Below are positions 53,311-64,000 of a DNA stretch of 64,000 nt, in pieces (within the stretch, counting starts at the first letter, position 1; every line of letters starts with the position of its first letter). The notes under the pieces are model-generated. The model was given only the letters and a program-made list of their open reading frames with translations. It made no database searches and had not been told where the DNA came from. The DNA comes from Epinephelus fuscoguttatus (lineage: Eukaryota; Chordata; Actinopteri; Perciformes; Serranidae). A program made the position numbers and the translations under genes. The stretch is from positions 30,236,543-30,300,542 of the forward strand of contig NC_064754.1 of NCBI RefSeq assembly GCF_011397635.1, written 5' to 3'.

Positions 53311-56300
53311 ATGGCGCCCAGCTCGAAATCAGAAAAGGACGATAGCAAACAGAAACCTCAAAGGAAACACAAAGACCATGTCGTAAAGCTTCTCACGCGT
53401 GGGAAGGTAGGCATGAATCCACAAAACCCGGCTTAAATTACGGATAGAGCTGTTCGTAAATAATAAGACTGCTCCAAGTGGAAGTCGCCTTGTTTTCAGG
53501 AGCTTCTGGGGCTAGCTGCTAACTAGCTCGGAAGCTAACATCTAATGGCAGGCAGGTGGCTAATTAGCTAATGCTACAAAGTCTGGACACCATGAGTTTC
53601 CGCTGTTTCCCAGCAATGTTTCTCGACATCTGTCTCTCTCGGCGTGGTTTGCAAACATACTCATAGACGCCTGAATGTAAATGAACAGTGTTAGCATGCT
53701 AGCTAATGATGAACACCTTTAACGGTTGACCGTTATATCGTAACTTGAAAGCTCAGTCGGCGTTAGCTTCAGCTAAACCACAGCAGCAACTTCCAGTGCT
53801 CCACAGCTCCTTAATGCGACCACAACCCTTAGATATAATGTTAATCACGTAGCCACTTTAGTTAATAGACAACTGATATACTGTGCTCGAGCCTTTAGAT
53901 AGGTTATGTTTAGCTGTTACTGTGCAGGACAGGGGGTGTCAAACACACAGGCTGCGGTCCAGAACCGGTCGTCAAAGGGTCCAGTCCGGCCCATTGGATG
54001 TCTTTGCACACCTAATATTGATGCACTTGTGAAGGCAAAGATGTGCCAGGTCTCAGGAGCAGGTTCAGCAGTGAGCAGCCTACTTTATGCAAATGCTGCT
54101 TCTGACTGACTAGGATGCAGCTCTCTGACATAACATCAGATACTTATTGTGGTCATATTTATAGACATTGAACATTGTGCAGAATATTGTCCATCAGCAG
54201 CTTCAACACAAAAGAAGCTACATTAGACTAATATGGTAAATGGACCTGCTCTTGTATTGCGCCTTTCTAGTCATCTGACCACTAGCTTTTTACACTACGA
54301 GTCACATTCACCCATTCACACACATATTCATACACTGGTGGTCGAGGCTACCATACAAGGTACCACCTGCTACTCAGTTTTTTTTGTTTTGTTTTGTTTT
54401 TTAAGATATTTTTTGGGGCATTTTTGCCTTTAATGGATAGGACAGACAAGTGTGAAAGGGGGAGAGAGAGAGAGGGAGTGACATGCAGCAAAGGGCCACA
54501 GGCTGGATTCGGACCCGGGCCGCTGCGGCAACAGCCTTGTACATGGGGTGCCTGCTCTACCACTAAGCCACCGACGCCCCTGCTACTCAGTTTTTAAACA
54601 CACTCACACCGATGGAACAGCCATCAGGATCAATTTGGTGTTCAGTATCTTGCTCAAGGATGCTTTGACATGTAGGCTGGAGGAACTGGGGATCGATACT
54701 GCTGATCTTCCGATTGGTGGACAAACCGCTCTACCTCTTTTAATACAACTTTATATATATCTTTTAATATCTTAAAACAATAATGGTGGAATCCTATTGC
54801 AGAGACACGGCTAAAACATTAGATTTGTAAATGGTCTCTAAGGCAGGGGATAAGTTAACCTCTTTCCTCAGTAGCTTCCAATTTTACAGGTTCGACCCAC
54901 TTGAGATCAAATTGGGCTGTATGTGGCCCATGAAGTAAAATGAGTTTGACACCCCTAGTGTAGGGCATTGAATGAATTTCCTGTGTAACATTATTCATAT
55001 CCAGAACCACCACCACTGACAAGGCTATTCCATAAATACTGCAATTCCCATATATTTAATCACATTTCTATGCTTCATGTTGCACTAAGTATGTTTTTCT
55101 AGATTTGAGGACGCAAGGGGCGCATATGATATGAGTTATATATATCAGATGAAAGCTCCTAATGAGGTATGGTACTTGTGTATTTTAAACCAATCCAGCA
55201 TTATTAATCAAAATCCAAAAGACTTAACACTGAACTATTTGGGACCAAAAAGGTACACATATTCACAGAAATATTTTTTTAAATAAATGTCAAAATATTG
55301 TTCATTAAGTATACTGTCATCCACATGTTTATGAAGTTTTAATATGTAAGATAAAATTCAGTAAACAAAGTCAGGACAAAGTATGGTCATTTCTTGTTTT
55401 GGCTGTCCCAGAGTTGGTCAAATGTCACTTACACCCCTCTGGTTCTCACCCCTCGTTATTATGTTGCACATCTGACCCATTCTCTTGCCTGTTGTGCAGC
55501 TGTCAGGACAGTTCTCTCAGCGTCTGTTCAGGAAGCTGCCACCTCGAGTGTGTGTCCCATTAAAGAACATTGTCAGCGAGGAGTTCCTGAGAGCGGGGTC
55601 AGTGTGTGTGTGTGTGTGTGTGTGTTTACTAAGTAGGTTTGTTGTCATTAAGCACCTTGTCTATACACTGAGAGCATTCCAAAGCAAATGCAATTTCTGT
55701 GTGTATCAGGACTGTTGATTCTCTGAATGGATATGATGGTGCGTTTTCCTTTCCTAATAAGATTACCTCAATTTAGGCCAGCCAATACAGAGTATAGGTC
55801 CAATGCCATTGCTCTATTTTTCTCAGATTTAAAAGCTATGACTGATATTGAGGAAATTTATTTCAATATGAATCTATCACATCATGGTTGATACCTGATT
55901 ATGCTATATGAAGTCACTATTGCAGCCACTACTAATCTGATTTATTGGATTAGTGCATCCCTAACTGCTAGTGACCAATACATTTAGATTGAGGATTGTC
56001 TGAGCGAAATAGTGTTCAAGCTGGGCATATATTATGTATATCACTTTTGGGTTCCAGACATGTCTTTCTTGGCTTCACCAAATGTGGCCGCTACGTCCTG
56101 TCCTACACCAGCGATTGTGGAGAAGATGATGATTTCTCCTTTTACATCTACCATCTCTATTGGTGGGAGTTCAACCTGCACAGTCGACTCAAACAGGTAA
56201 AGGAAAGCAAATGTACTCACTGTAACCTTAATGTGGTCCATCCAGAAGATTCATATGTGAACAGAGGAGGACTTATTAGATGTAATATCATGTCTTCCTG

Positions 56301-59300
56301 TGAGAGTTATAACTGGAAACCTCATATAAGTCAGCCTAATGTATACATATCTCATCCTTTGTCCTGTGTCTGCTTTTTCTCTTTAGGTCCATCATGTACG
56401 CCTGTTTGCTGGAGAGGAAATTTACAGCGACCTTTACCTGACTGTGTGTGAATGGCCAAATGACCACTCCAAAATTGTCATCTTTGGCTTCAAGTAGGGA
56501 ATAATGAATACGTTGAATCCGTTTAATCCAGAATTTATGTTACTGCAGCATGTAGGTAATGATATGTGATTTATGTGTCCATGTGTGGTTCTACCTGCCA
56601 GTACACGCAGTTCAAGCTCCGTTCTGATGAACTTAATGATGAGTGATGAAAACAACAGAGACATCTACATCACTATCGCCTCCATGCCTCCTCCTAAACC
56701 TTGCTCTTACTGCTGTCCTGTTCCGTCAGCCACAACCATACGCACAGGTAAACACACATTCGCAGAGATGGACTACTTTATTGTTCTTACTGCCTCTGTC
56801 TCTCTGACTCATCAGACTTCATCCGTTTCTCTCCACAGGAAGTGGTGAGTGTTTGGAACATGGCTATGTACTCAACAGCAGGTACCAGGTGGTGTACCCG
56901 TTCCCCACTTTCCAACCTGCTTTCCAGCTGAAGAAGGACCAGGTCATCCTGTTAAACACGAGCTACTCTCTGGTGGCGTGTGGCATCTCACTCTGCCCAG
57001 GTAACATTTAAAGAGGAACTAAATTTGGTTAGGGGAGCAAATAATGTCATGTCAGGAGCAGAAACTAGTCTTTACTCAGCCTGGTCCCAACTGCTAAGTC
57101 GTTTTTTGTTAAGACCAGTCTTTAGAATTGACATTACGTCAGTTGCATTAACCGAAGTTGAGCCTCGTCCTAACTATGCCCGGTCACAGCTACGTGCGTT
57201 CATGTGAATGCCCACACCACTATGGCTATTGCCTAGTAGCGCATGTGTTGTCTTTGTGTTGTGCTGTCTTTCAAATGTGAAGCCAATCATTTATCATTTG
57301 TGGCGATGTTATTATGATAAAGAAATAGAAATTTCATGGACATTAAGATCTGTATAGGAGAGGCATGTCTGTGTTTGATTGACAGCAGCTGGCCTGGCAG
57401 ATAGATCTCCACACATAAGATGAAAGTAGAGAAATAGTAAGCAACTTTGCTGTAGCTCACAACTCATGGACGGACAGTGTGTTGTTAGCAGTTTAGCAGT
57501 TTTTTTAGCTGTGAATATTTGTTCGATTGCTTGTTCAACAATCTGAGGTAAAGAACAAGACATGTTAATGTTTGTAGGTTAGCTAGAAAAAGGAGACTTC
57601 AGCGGGAACGCTAATGTGGGCTGTTGTTGGCTCTCATGTATCAGGCTGCTGATAGATAGAGATGGACTGAGATTTGACTTTATGCCTGCTCCTGACTTGG
57701 TGTAAGATTCACGCCTGGTGTTACTTAGCAGAAGGATTAAGCCTAGATGGTGCAACAGGCATAACTATAAGGTCGGCGTTGGAATACCAAGTTACGACCG
57801 ACTTAGCTTAAGACCATTTAAAAAGCCCTGGTTCCTAGTGCAGCAAAAGCTAGATCAATTCTGACATGCTTATTTCTGTTGTTTCCAAAATGGCAAATTG
57901 GTTCCACTGTGCCACATTGATAAAGTACAAATTCCCAAATGTTTTTCCTGACACTCATTTTCATTCTCATTATCACCACTACACACCTGTAAGATTTAAT
58001 AAATTGTCTGCTGATGTTGTGTGGCCTGATCTCAGCTATAGATTATTGTCTCTTGCAGGTAAGCAGGGTCAGTCATCGCAGATCCTTTACACAAAGAGAG
58101 CAGCTTTGTCAAGTCAAGCCGCTTCATCTTTTTCCTCCACCTCCTCGACGTCTCCTCCATCACTACCTCAGGGATCTCCCGAAAGCCGACTGCCACCTAG
58201 CAGGCCTACTCCAATCCCATCATCTCCCAGCCAGTCACAAGCAGCGGTGCGGGCACGAGAGTTTGCAGCTGACCTCTTCAGGCGGGCCCAAGGAGGAGGT
58301 GGAGGAGGAGGAGGAAGAGTAAAAGAAATTGAAAGCCAGGCAGAAAGAAGACCAGCTGATGGTGCTGAAAAAGAGGCAGCACAGATACCAGGAGACAAAG
58401 GGATAAATGTAGAGAGGAGAAGAGAGGAGGAGAGACGGACTAGTTTGCCACAGGCGTCAACATCAAGTGGGAGCCGCAGTTCGCCACAGTGCTCTGAGCA
58501 AGTGATGTCTCCTGCCTCCTCCTCTTCATCACCTTCTTCCCCGCCGACCCCATCCTCATCCCAGGAGGTCGGCCCCTGTGAGCCTGGATATGTCAACTAT
58601 TCACGTCTGCACTACTGCCTCCAACAGCCAGGGGCAACAGAGCAGAACACAGGAGGTGCAGGAGGTGAGAGAAAGAGGGGAGGACACACAGAACAAGTGT
58701 AAAGTAACTGTAGTGGCTAAATTGGCCCAGTGCCAGCTTCCACTGCGGTGAATGAACCACTTAAGTGTTTTCTTGCATGCGCATAACTTTGTGTTTTCTT
58801 GCGATGCATTCTTTGGTTCTTCGGTGGTGGTAGTTGACAGAAACCTATTTATTTACTAGACTAATTTCTTATGTTTTAACATTATGTGTTGCGGTAAGAA
58901 ACGTAACACCTCCTGTGGTCCAAACACACTGATCCCCACACCTGTGTGTCTTTTGTACTTGATTGATTGACGTGACCCATCACCAATTCTAAGAACGTTG
59001 ACTGCCCCCTTGTGGTGTGACAGCAAACAAAAACACCCATATTGGCTCCAACAGTAACCTTTGTCAGGTCAAGTCTGAGGTCGGGCATTCTTCTTCTCTG
59101 TTTCTGTCTCTCCAGGTTATGAAGACGACAAAGTTCAACTACCTTTCACAGTCACTGACCTTAAAGGACGGAACCTGCAGCTGGTCACCGGGCCACACAA
59201 CGGACAGGTGTGTGTGTTTGCATCAGTATATCTGTGGCTGTAAATTTAGAAACATTGAAATATATATATGTCAAGTTTCCCTACCTGTCCTGGAAGTACT

Positions 59301-62300
59301 GGAAATAATCAGCTAAAAGCATTTGTCTCCGAGCACCTAATTAAACAGAGTCATAATTCACATATATAGATAATGAGGGTTTGTGTGTTTATTCTTGGTA
59401 CCTTAAAAAAATTAGCGTAACCTATGTTCTTTCTTGCAGAGTGTGTGTGTGGAGCAGCTGACTCTGGACTTTGAGTATCTTATCAATGAGGTGATCAGGA
59501 GCGACGCTGCCTGGGCCCCTCAGTTCTGCTCCTTCAGTGACTATGATGTTGTGATATTAGAAGTCAGTACACACACAAACACACAAGCAGTACTGTGCAC
59601 TCACACTATGCCTCGTTAACTTTCAGTGTCGTTCTCATTCTCCTGATATTGGTTTGCTGCAGCACTTATTCACGTCTTCATGTCTCGATTCCAAACTAGT
59701 TCAGTGTGTGTTTTATTCAGTCCTCATACATGATACAGTAAATACAAACAAAATTGACAGTCTGTTTTTAGTTGTGACTGAAAAGGCTCAGGTAAAAGCA
59801 AAAGCTTAAATATGCCTGTCCTATACATTCTCAATAATTTAAGCTACCCTCCAAAAATAAGAAAAGTGCTGCTTTCTTCTTGAGGAGATATAGTCTAACA
59901 ACACACAGCTTGTCTCCAATATAGATTGGATTGCAAATAGTAAGTCTCATTAGACATGTAGTGTACTGTATATAGCTTTACAGTATAGTGAGTTAAAACT
60001 CAAAATGGGGGAATCCCCCCTTAAATGCTTCACATAGGGAGAATTTTTGGTTTTGAACTGTACTTACAGCTGTTGTGTTCTTTAGTCTCTTGTCATCCCT
60101 TTGAGCTGCATCGGTGTCCTTAGTCTTTCATTTGGTGACTCCTTCTTTTTTCTTGGCCCCATGCGCTTTTCTTTTCCCATTCCCTTTCCCACCATCCGAG
60201 TGGCAGTGAGTTTTGTAATTTGAGCAGCACATTATACTTTTATTAAAGAGGAGCTACGCCCATTTTCAAAATTTGTACACATTATTCCTGTGGTCTACAA
60301 CAGTCCAAAATATTAGTAAACACAATCAGCTCTCAAAAGTTGAAGTGCTAAAACTCAAATTTGTGATGTCATAGGGTATAAAGACTGGAGCTGCTCCACG
60401 GACAGTAAATTAGGAAAATATTGTAGATGACACTGAGAGCAGCAGAGGAATGTTCTGAGTATATGGGTACATTTTCAGCTGCATGCATATTTCCTACCTC
60501 ATCTCACATACTGTATTTTCTACAGTAAGTTGATTTTTAACTCTGGTGTTTTTGAGCTTAAAAAAGGAGGGGAGGAAGACTGTTTTGCATGTGACCTGGA
60601 GATAATGTGTGTGTCATCTGTGCCAGGTGTGTCCTGAAACCAACACTGTGATGATCAACATTGGTCTGCTGCTGCTGGCCTTCTCCAACTCAGATGAGGA
60701 GCACTGCAGGTACTTGCAGTACCTAAATAACCCAAAGCCTTCTTCAGCTCTGCATCCTCTCCCGCTAAGTCTGCTTCTCGTTGTTTTTTTTCCCCAGGCC
60801 AAACACGTATCATTCCAACCTGCAGGTGAGCTGGGACCTAAACACAGGTGTGTGTTGCACCGTGGGTGTTGGTGACCTTACAGAAGTCAAGGGTCAGACC
60901 AGGTGGGGAACTATTGCCACCCCATCATAGACACACACAGATACACACAATGCTATCTGTCTCTTTCTTGTTATGCTCTGCTCATTTCTGTTGTGTTAAA
61001 GGTGTCAGTCTTTATCTCTATTCTCAGTGGGAGCGTGTGGAGTTCCTACAGGAAGTCCTGTGTGAACACAGTGATGAAGTGGTTGGTTCCAGAGAGCAGC
61101 TCCCGTTACATTAATCGCATGACCAACGAAGCTCTACACAAAGGTGAGTTATATGCACATCTGCACACATGCACACATTCAGCGTCCTGATACCAACACA
61201 CACCCTCCAACACAGATTGAAAACTGTCCAAAAATGTGGTCCAGATGTCTTTCTTTGAGGATTCTCACTCATCCAGGTCAAGTCAGAGGTCAAATCCAAC
61301 TGGCAGCTTTTGACTTCTGCTGTCCAGATCTGAACATTTAGGGGGTATTTGTGTACTGGGAAAATATTGGTGGAGAGAAGGACTCTTGTAAAACCTTGCT
61401 TACTGCTCCCACATTTCGACCCTGATTTAGCAGAAGATAATTAAGGGATAGGAATTAAATGTACCTCTGTTAAAAGCTGGAGTGTTACTAGAAAGATTGG
61501 AAAAATTAAACCACACACTTAGTTACCACCACTTGTTTACTGGTCAATATGTGACGAACATACTGATTTCGTTTTGACAGTTAAATTAAATTACACTTTG
61601 TAACATCACTGCTTGGTTTGTCAGACATAAAGCCATGTTTTAACATCTCACCAGTTTGTTAATAATAATAAATTACATTTAACAGGAAAAAACAAGCATA
61701 ACTAATAACATTAATGACCGCTCTGTTGCTTTTAGGCGTGTCGTTGCAAAGAGGACTTGCTCACAGCAAACATTTTGACACTTGTCATCGTAGGAAAAAC
61801 ACAGGTGTAACTAATATTATTAATGTGTTTGTTCTATTTTAGTGTCCCAGTGAGTCATGACACTGTGACAGTGAGCCAGCATGTGCGGTTAATCAATCAA
61901 TCAATCAGTCAATTTTATTTATAAAGCCCAATATCACAAATCACAGTTTGCCTCACAGGGCTTTACAGCATACGACATCCCTCTGTCCTTATGACCCTCG
62001 CAGCGGATAAGGAAAAACTCCCCAAAAAAACAGTAGAAACCTCAGGAAGAGCAACTGAGGAGGGATCCCTCTTCCAGGACGGACAGACGTGCAATAGATG
62101 TCGTACAGAACAGATCAGCATAATAAATTAACAGTAATCCACATGACACAATGAGAGAGAGAGAGAGAGAGAGAGAGAAAAGTCATTTTGACACAGTAGG
62201 AAAAACACAGGCATAAATACCAAAACAAATGAAGGTCCGATGATGTCATTGTACATAATAATTTGCCACGTGCTTTTGTTTGGGAGAGTGCCGTTGGGGA

Positions 62301-62950
62301 AGCTGCCCTCCGGTACAATGGGCAGCCCCTCTGCAACATATGAGGAATTGTCATCATCCTCCACATTTGCACTGCTGTGTCATACATGTGTTCCCCATAT
62401 GTCTCTCACAAATGTGACATTTTTTGCTTTAAGTTGCGAGGCAGAAAGATCGGTCTGGGGAAAATAATCGAAGCTGAGCATTAAGCACTGTAACGTGAAT
62501 GTAGCCAAAATGTCTGCTGTGAAAAGGGCCTTAAATTCAGCCATCAGTCATTTTCTTATGTACACTGCTGCTTTGCCTTTTGTGACATAAAAAATATCTT
62601 CAAAAGGCTGTGTGGGTAATTGTCATTTCTGTTAAGTGTTTGTTTCAGATAAATTCAGTAGTAGTATTAAGTATTTTTGTTGGTTAAAGTTTCATAAATT
62701 TGAGTGGCACAGGTTTTTTATTGCAGTAAACTCTCAGTAAACACTGAGATTAGTCTTAACATACGTTGGTCTCCTGTTTTTATGACAAAGGTCCCAGCTA
62801 CTGTTGGGATGTTTTACAGTCTTGCAAACTGTTATTTTGATTGTTTGTCTACATGTGTTTTTGGGGATAATATCACTCATCTTCTCACCTGTAGGCTCGT
62901 CCCTTCAAGTGCTGGCAGACAGTGACCGATGCACCTGGATTGTATTATGA
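53311..62950 (+). CDS. dcaf15: DDB1- and CUL4-associated factor 15
   Basis: This is a substrate receptor of the CUL4-DDB1 ubiquitin ligase and, in human, the target of aryl-sulfonamide degraders that recruit RBM39. Thirteen exons keep frame for 642 residues: 53311-53406, 55500-55597, 56058-56196, 56387-56493, 56602-56747, 56839-57000, 58059-58664, 59116-59207, 59440-59562, 60627-60709, 60798-60902, 61028-61143 and 62895-62950. The N-terminus MAPSSKSE matches human. Conserved blocks include [71 protein letters not shown] and the terminal CTWIVL. The 606-bp exon 7 encodes a Ser/Pro-rich, probably disordered insert with a Gly run, longer than in human (600 residues in all). The start at 53311 was chosen over an in-frame ATG at 53200 because homologues begin there. 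Confidence 0.96.
54234..54740. repeat. Dispersed repeat copy split by a SINE
   Basis: The same family as 18440-18715. It runs ATGGTAAATGGACCTGCTCTTG ... ACCACCTGCTACTCAG, is broken by a SINE at 54383-54580, and resumes at CTACTCAGTTTTTAAACACACTCACACCGATGGAACAGCC. Its own termini are not clear. Confidence 0.75.
54383..54580 (-). mobile_element. tRNA-derived SINE, copy 2
   Basis: On the minus strand it starts GGGGCGTCGGTGGCTTAGTGG (A box) with GGGTCCGAATCCAGCC (B box), ending in an A-rich tail. A perfect 15-bp duplication, TGCTACTCAGTTTTT, flanks it (54368-54382 and 54581-54595). It is close to copy 1 at 46147-46346. Confidence 0.92.
57001..58058. other. Intron 6 of dcaf15; no other structure seen
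   Basis: The sequence before the exon-7 acceptor is open in the plus frame from 57866, but this is intronic. The GTAAGCAG at 58059 is the exon-7 start after TCTTGCAG. No transposon was identified. Confidence 0.45.
59563..60626. other. Intron 9 of dcaf15 with a MITE copy
   Basis: Contains the MITE copy at 60243-60480. The rest has no recognised feature. Confidence 0.5.
60243..60480. repeat. Partial copy of the 43586-44043 MITE family
   Basis: Starts at TTAAAGAGGAGCTACGCCC. It shares ACAGTCCAAAAT.ATT.GTAAA, GTGCTAAAACTCAAATTTGTGATGTCATAGGGTATAAAG and GAGTATATGGG.ACATTTTC with the khsrp-intron copy. No right terminus was found, so it is truncated or diverged there. Confidence 0.75.
61144..62894. 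other. Last intron of dcaf15
   Basis: Contains a dispersed teleost repeat at about 61892-62110 and an AG microsatellite at 62153-62178. The minus-strand open frames here follow the microsatellite and are not supported. Confidence 0.5.
61892..62110. repeat. Dispersed teleost repeat with (AATC)n lead
   Basis: Begins with AATCAATCAATCAATCAGTCAATTTTATTTATAAAGCCCAATATCACAAATC and continues GGGCTTTACAGCATACGACATCCCTCTGTCC ... AAGGAAAAACTCCC ... GGGATCCCTCTTCCAGGACGGAC. This order is a well-known abundant repeat of spiny-rayed fish. The class is uncertain. Confidence 0.65.
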
Positions 62951-63324
62951 AGAAAGAAGAAGTGTCAAAGCAATGGAAACAAAAGCACACACAGATATAC
63001 GTCGACATGGCCTCATCGTCAGTACAGAGCTCAACCTTAATCTGAGCAAAACTGCACATGTTCAGCGACTGCCCTCGGGTAACGTGTAGTTTAAACGTGT
63101 CTAATTGGAATCATAGAACGCTCTAAATGCTGTAAAGATGAAGTTTTTTTTTTTAGGTGGTCTGTTTAATCTTTACAGGTTTCATTTTTTCTTTTTTCTT
63201 TTTTTGTAACTGTGTACTGTATTATTTCTACCACCAAAACAAAGAGCTGGACTGAACGAAGATTTAGTTTTTACTTTTAATTTTTATACATAAAGGCGTA
63301 CTGTTATTGTAGTGCGAGTGTTTC

Positions 63325-63356
<32 letters not shown>

Positions 63357-63415
63357 GAGTGTATGTAATAAACTGCACCTGTGTGATGTTCACAAGGGGA
63401 TTTCATCCAGAGAAA

Positions 63416-63463
<48 letters not shown>

Positions 63464-63770
63464 CTGTATGAGTGTACGCATGTTTAATGTGTATGTTACA
63501 CTTGACAGATTCTGCTGCTTCTGGACCAGTTCAGTCTAGCTGTGTTGAGTCATAAGGCTGCAGTATTTAAGACACGAGACAAACTGAACCCAGTACTGCA
63601 TCACTTGACTCTAAACATCTTTTTTTTTTTTTTTTTTTTTTTTTTTGTAAACCTATGTCATGGAAGTAGAGCATTGTTGAGGGGTAAGCTGCTCAGCCAG
63701 TTGACGTGCTGTATGTTTACTGGCATGGAAGTAAGACTACGTTGTATTTGGGATATTTTGTGAAAATAAA
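62951..63770 (+). other. dcaf15: 3' UTR of dcaf15 with poly(A) signal
   Basis: The stop is followed by about 0.8 kb without coding signal. It contains two (GT)n runs (63325-63352 and 63419-63461), a T run (about 63620-63646), and AATAAA at 63765-63770 as the probable polyadenylation signal. Confidence 0.6.
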
Positions 63771-63833
63771 ATGTTAAAATGTTTTTGTGAGTTTGTTGAA
63801 TTAACGGCTGGAGACTCGGTCTACAGTGAAGGT

Positions 63834-64000
63834 CAGTGGTTCCCAACCTGGGGGTCCTGAAAACTGCATTTGTGGTGCTTGAACCCCATTAGCTATATTA
63901 TTTATTTTTAGCCTTTTCCTAACATTGACATTTATTTACTACTACCAGTGCTATATATTGACAAAACTGACAATTATTACATTTTACTGAAATAATATTT
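63834..64000. mobile_element. hAT-like MITE, left end only
   Basis: CAGTGGTTCCCAACCTGGGGGTCCTG is the same terminal family as 26721 and 32710. The right end lies beyond the window. Confidence 0.6.

Larger units (their letters stand above)
53930..54957. mobile_element. hAT-like MITE with internal insertions
   Basis: The left end CAGGGGGTGTCAAACACACAGG pairs with the right end AATGAGTTTGACACCCCTA. Matching inner segments are GGTCCAGTCCGGCCCATTGG near 53978 and GGGCTGTATGTGGCCCATGAAG near 54914. Flanks GTGCAGGA and GTGTAGGG form an imperfect 8-bp duplication (6 of 8). The interior is occupied by the repeat at 54234-54740. Confidence 0.7.
53407..55499. other. First intron of dcaf15 with nested transposons
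   Basis: Holds the hAT-like MITE 53930-54957, the dispersed repeat 54234-54740 and the SINE 54383-54580. The rest (53407-53929 and 54958-55499) shows only short GCTAGC-type repeats. Confidence 0.6.

Noticed and set aside
54468-54580. tRNA-like sequence with A and B boxes
   Set aside because: It is the head of a SINE with A-rich tail and target duplications, not a tRNA gene.
57866-58702. 278-residue open frame taken as a single-exon gene
   Set aside because: It is intron read-through into dcaf15 exon 7; the exon begins after TCTTGCAG at 58059.

Overview
This window is a piece of a ray-finned fish genome, most likely a spiny-rayed teleost. The genes are split by GT-AG introns. The intergenic and intronic DNA is full of teleost-type transposons: Tc1, hAT and TTAA foldback MITEs, tRNA-derived SINEs, LINE relics and a Polinton-like fragment. 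Long GT runs are common. There are no bacterial operons, CRISPR arrays or rRNA/tRNA genes.

Layout. (1) 1-9300 is repeat territory. It holds a decayed Polinton/adintovirus-type fragment on the minus strand (1-3100), a G-rich minisatellite, an internally deleted L1-like LINE, an L2/CR1-type LINE on the minus strand, and a 1.2-kb foldback transposon carrying the N-terminus of an integrase-like transposase (8074-9284). (2) 9436-15780 (+) is an innate-immune-type gene with a FIIND domain (ZU5 plus UPA), whose auto-cleavage residues look intact, followed by a C-terminal pyrin (PYD/DAPIN) domain. Its 5' end is not resolved. (3) 19533-21629 (-) is a complete 161-residue R4-family RGS protein. (4) 28624-38756 (+) is a complete EF-hand mitochondrial ATP-Mg/phosphate carrier (SCaMC, slc25a23/slc25a41 group; 490 residues), with a probable non-coding first exon near 25.9-26.2 kb. 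(5) 42022-52079 (+) is khsrp (four KH domains; 662 residues). (6) 53311-62950 (+) is dcaf15 (642 residues), a CUL4-DDB1 substrate receptor.

The SCaMC-KHSRP order and orientation match the human 19p13.3 block SLC25A23-SLC25A41-KHSRP, as I remember it. The genes do not form one pathway: they are a GTPase-activating protein, a mitochondrial carrier, an RNA-decay factor and a ubiquitin-ligase adaptor. The most interesting item is the FIIND-PYD gene. Mammalian FIIND proteins (NLRP1, CARD8) end in a CARD, whereas this one ends in a PYD, so self-cleavage would release a UPA-PYD fragment.

All exon boundaries were read by eye from splice consensus, reading phase and remembered family sequences. No alignment or transcript evidence was available. 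In the three complete multi-exon genes (carrier, khsrp, dcaf15) and in the RGS gene, every inferred junction keeps frame from ATG to stop.
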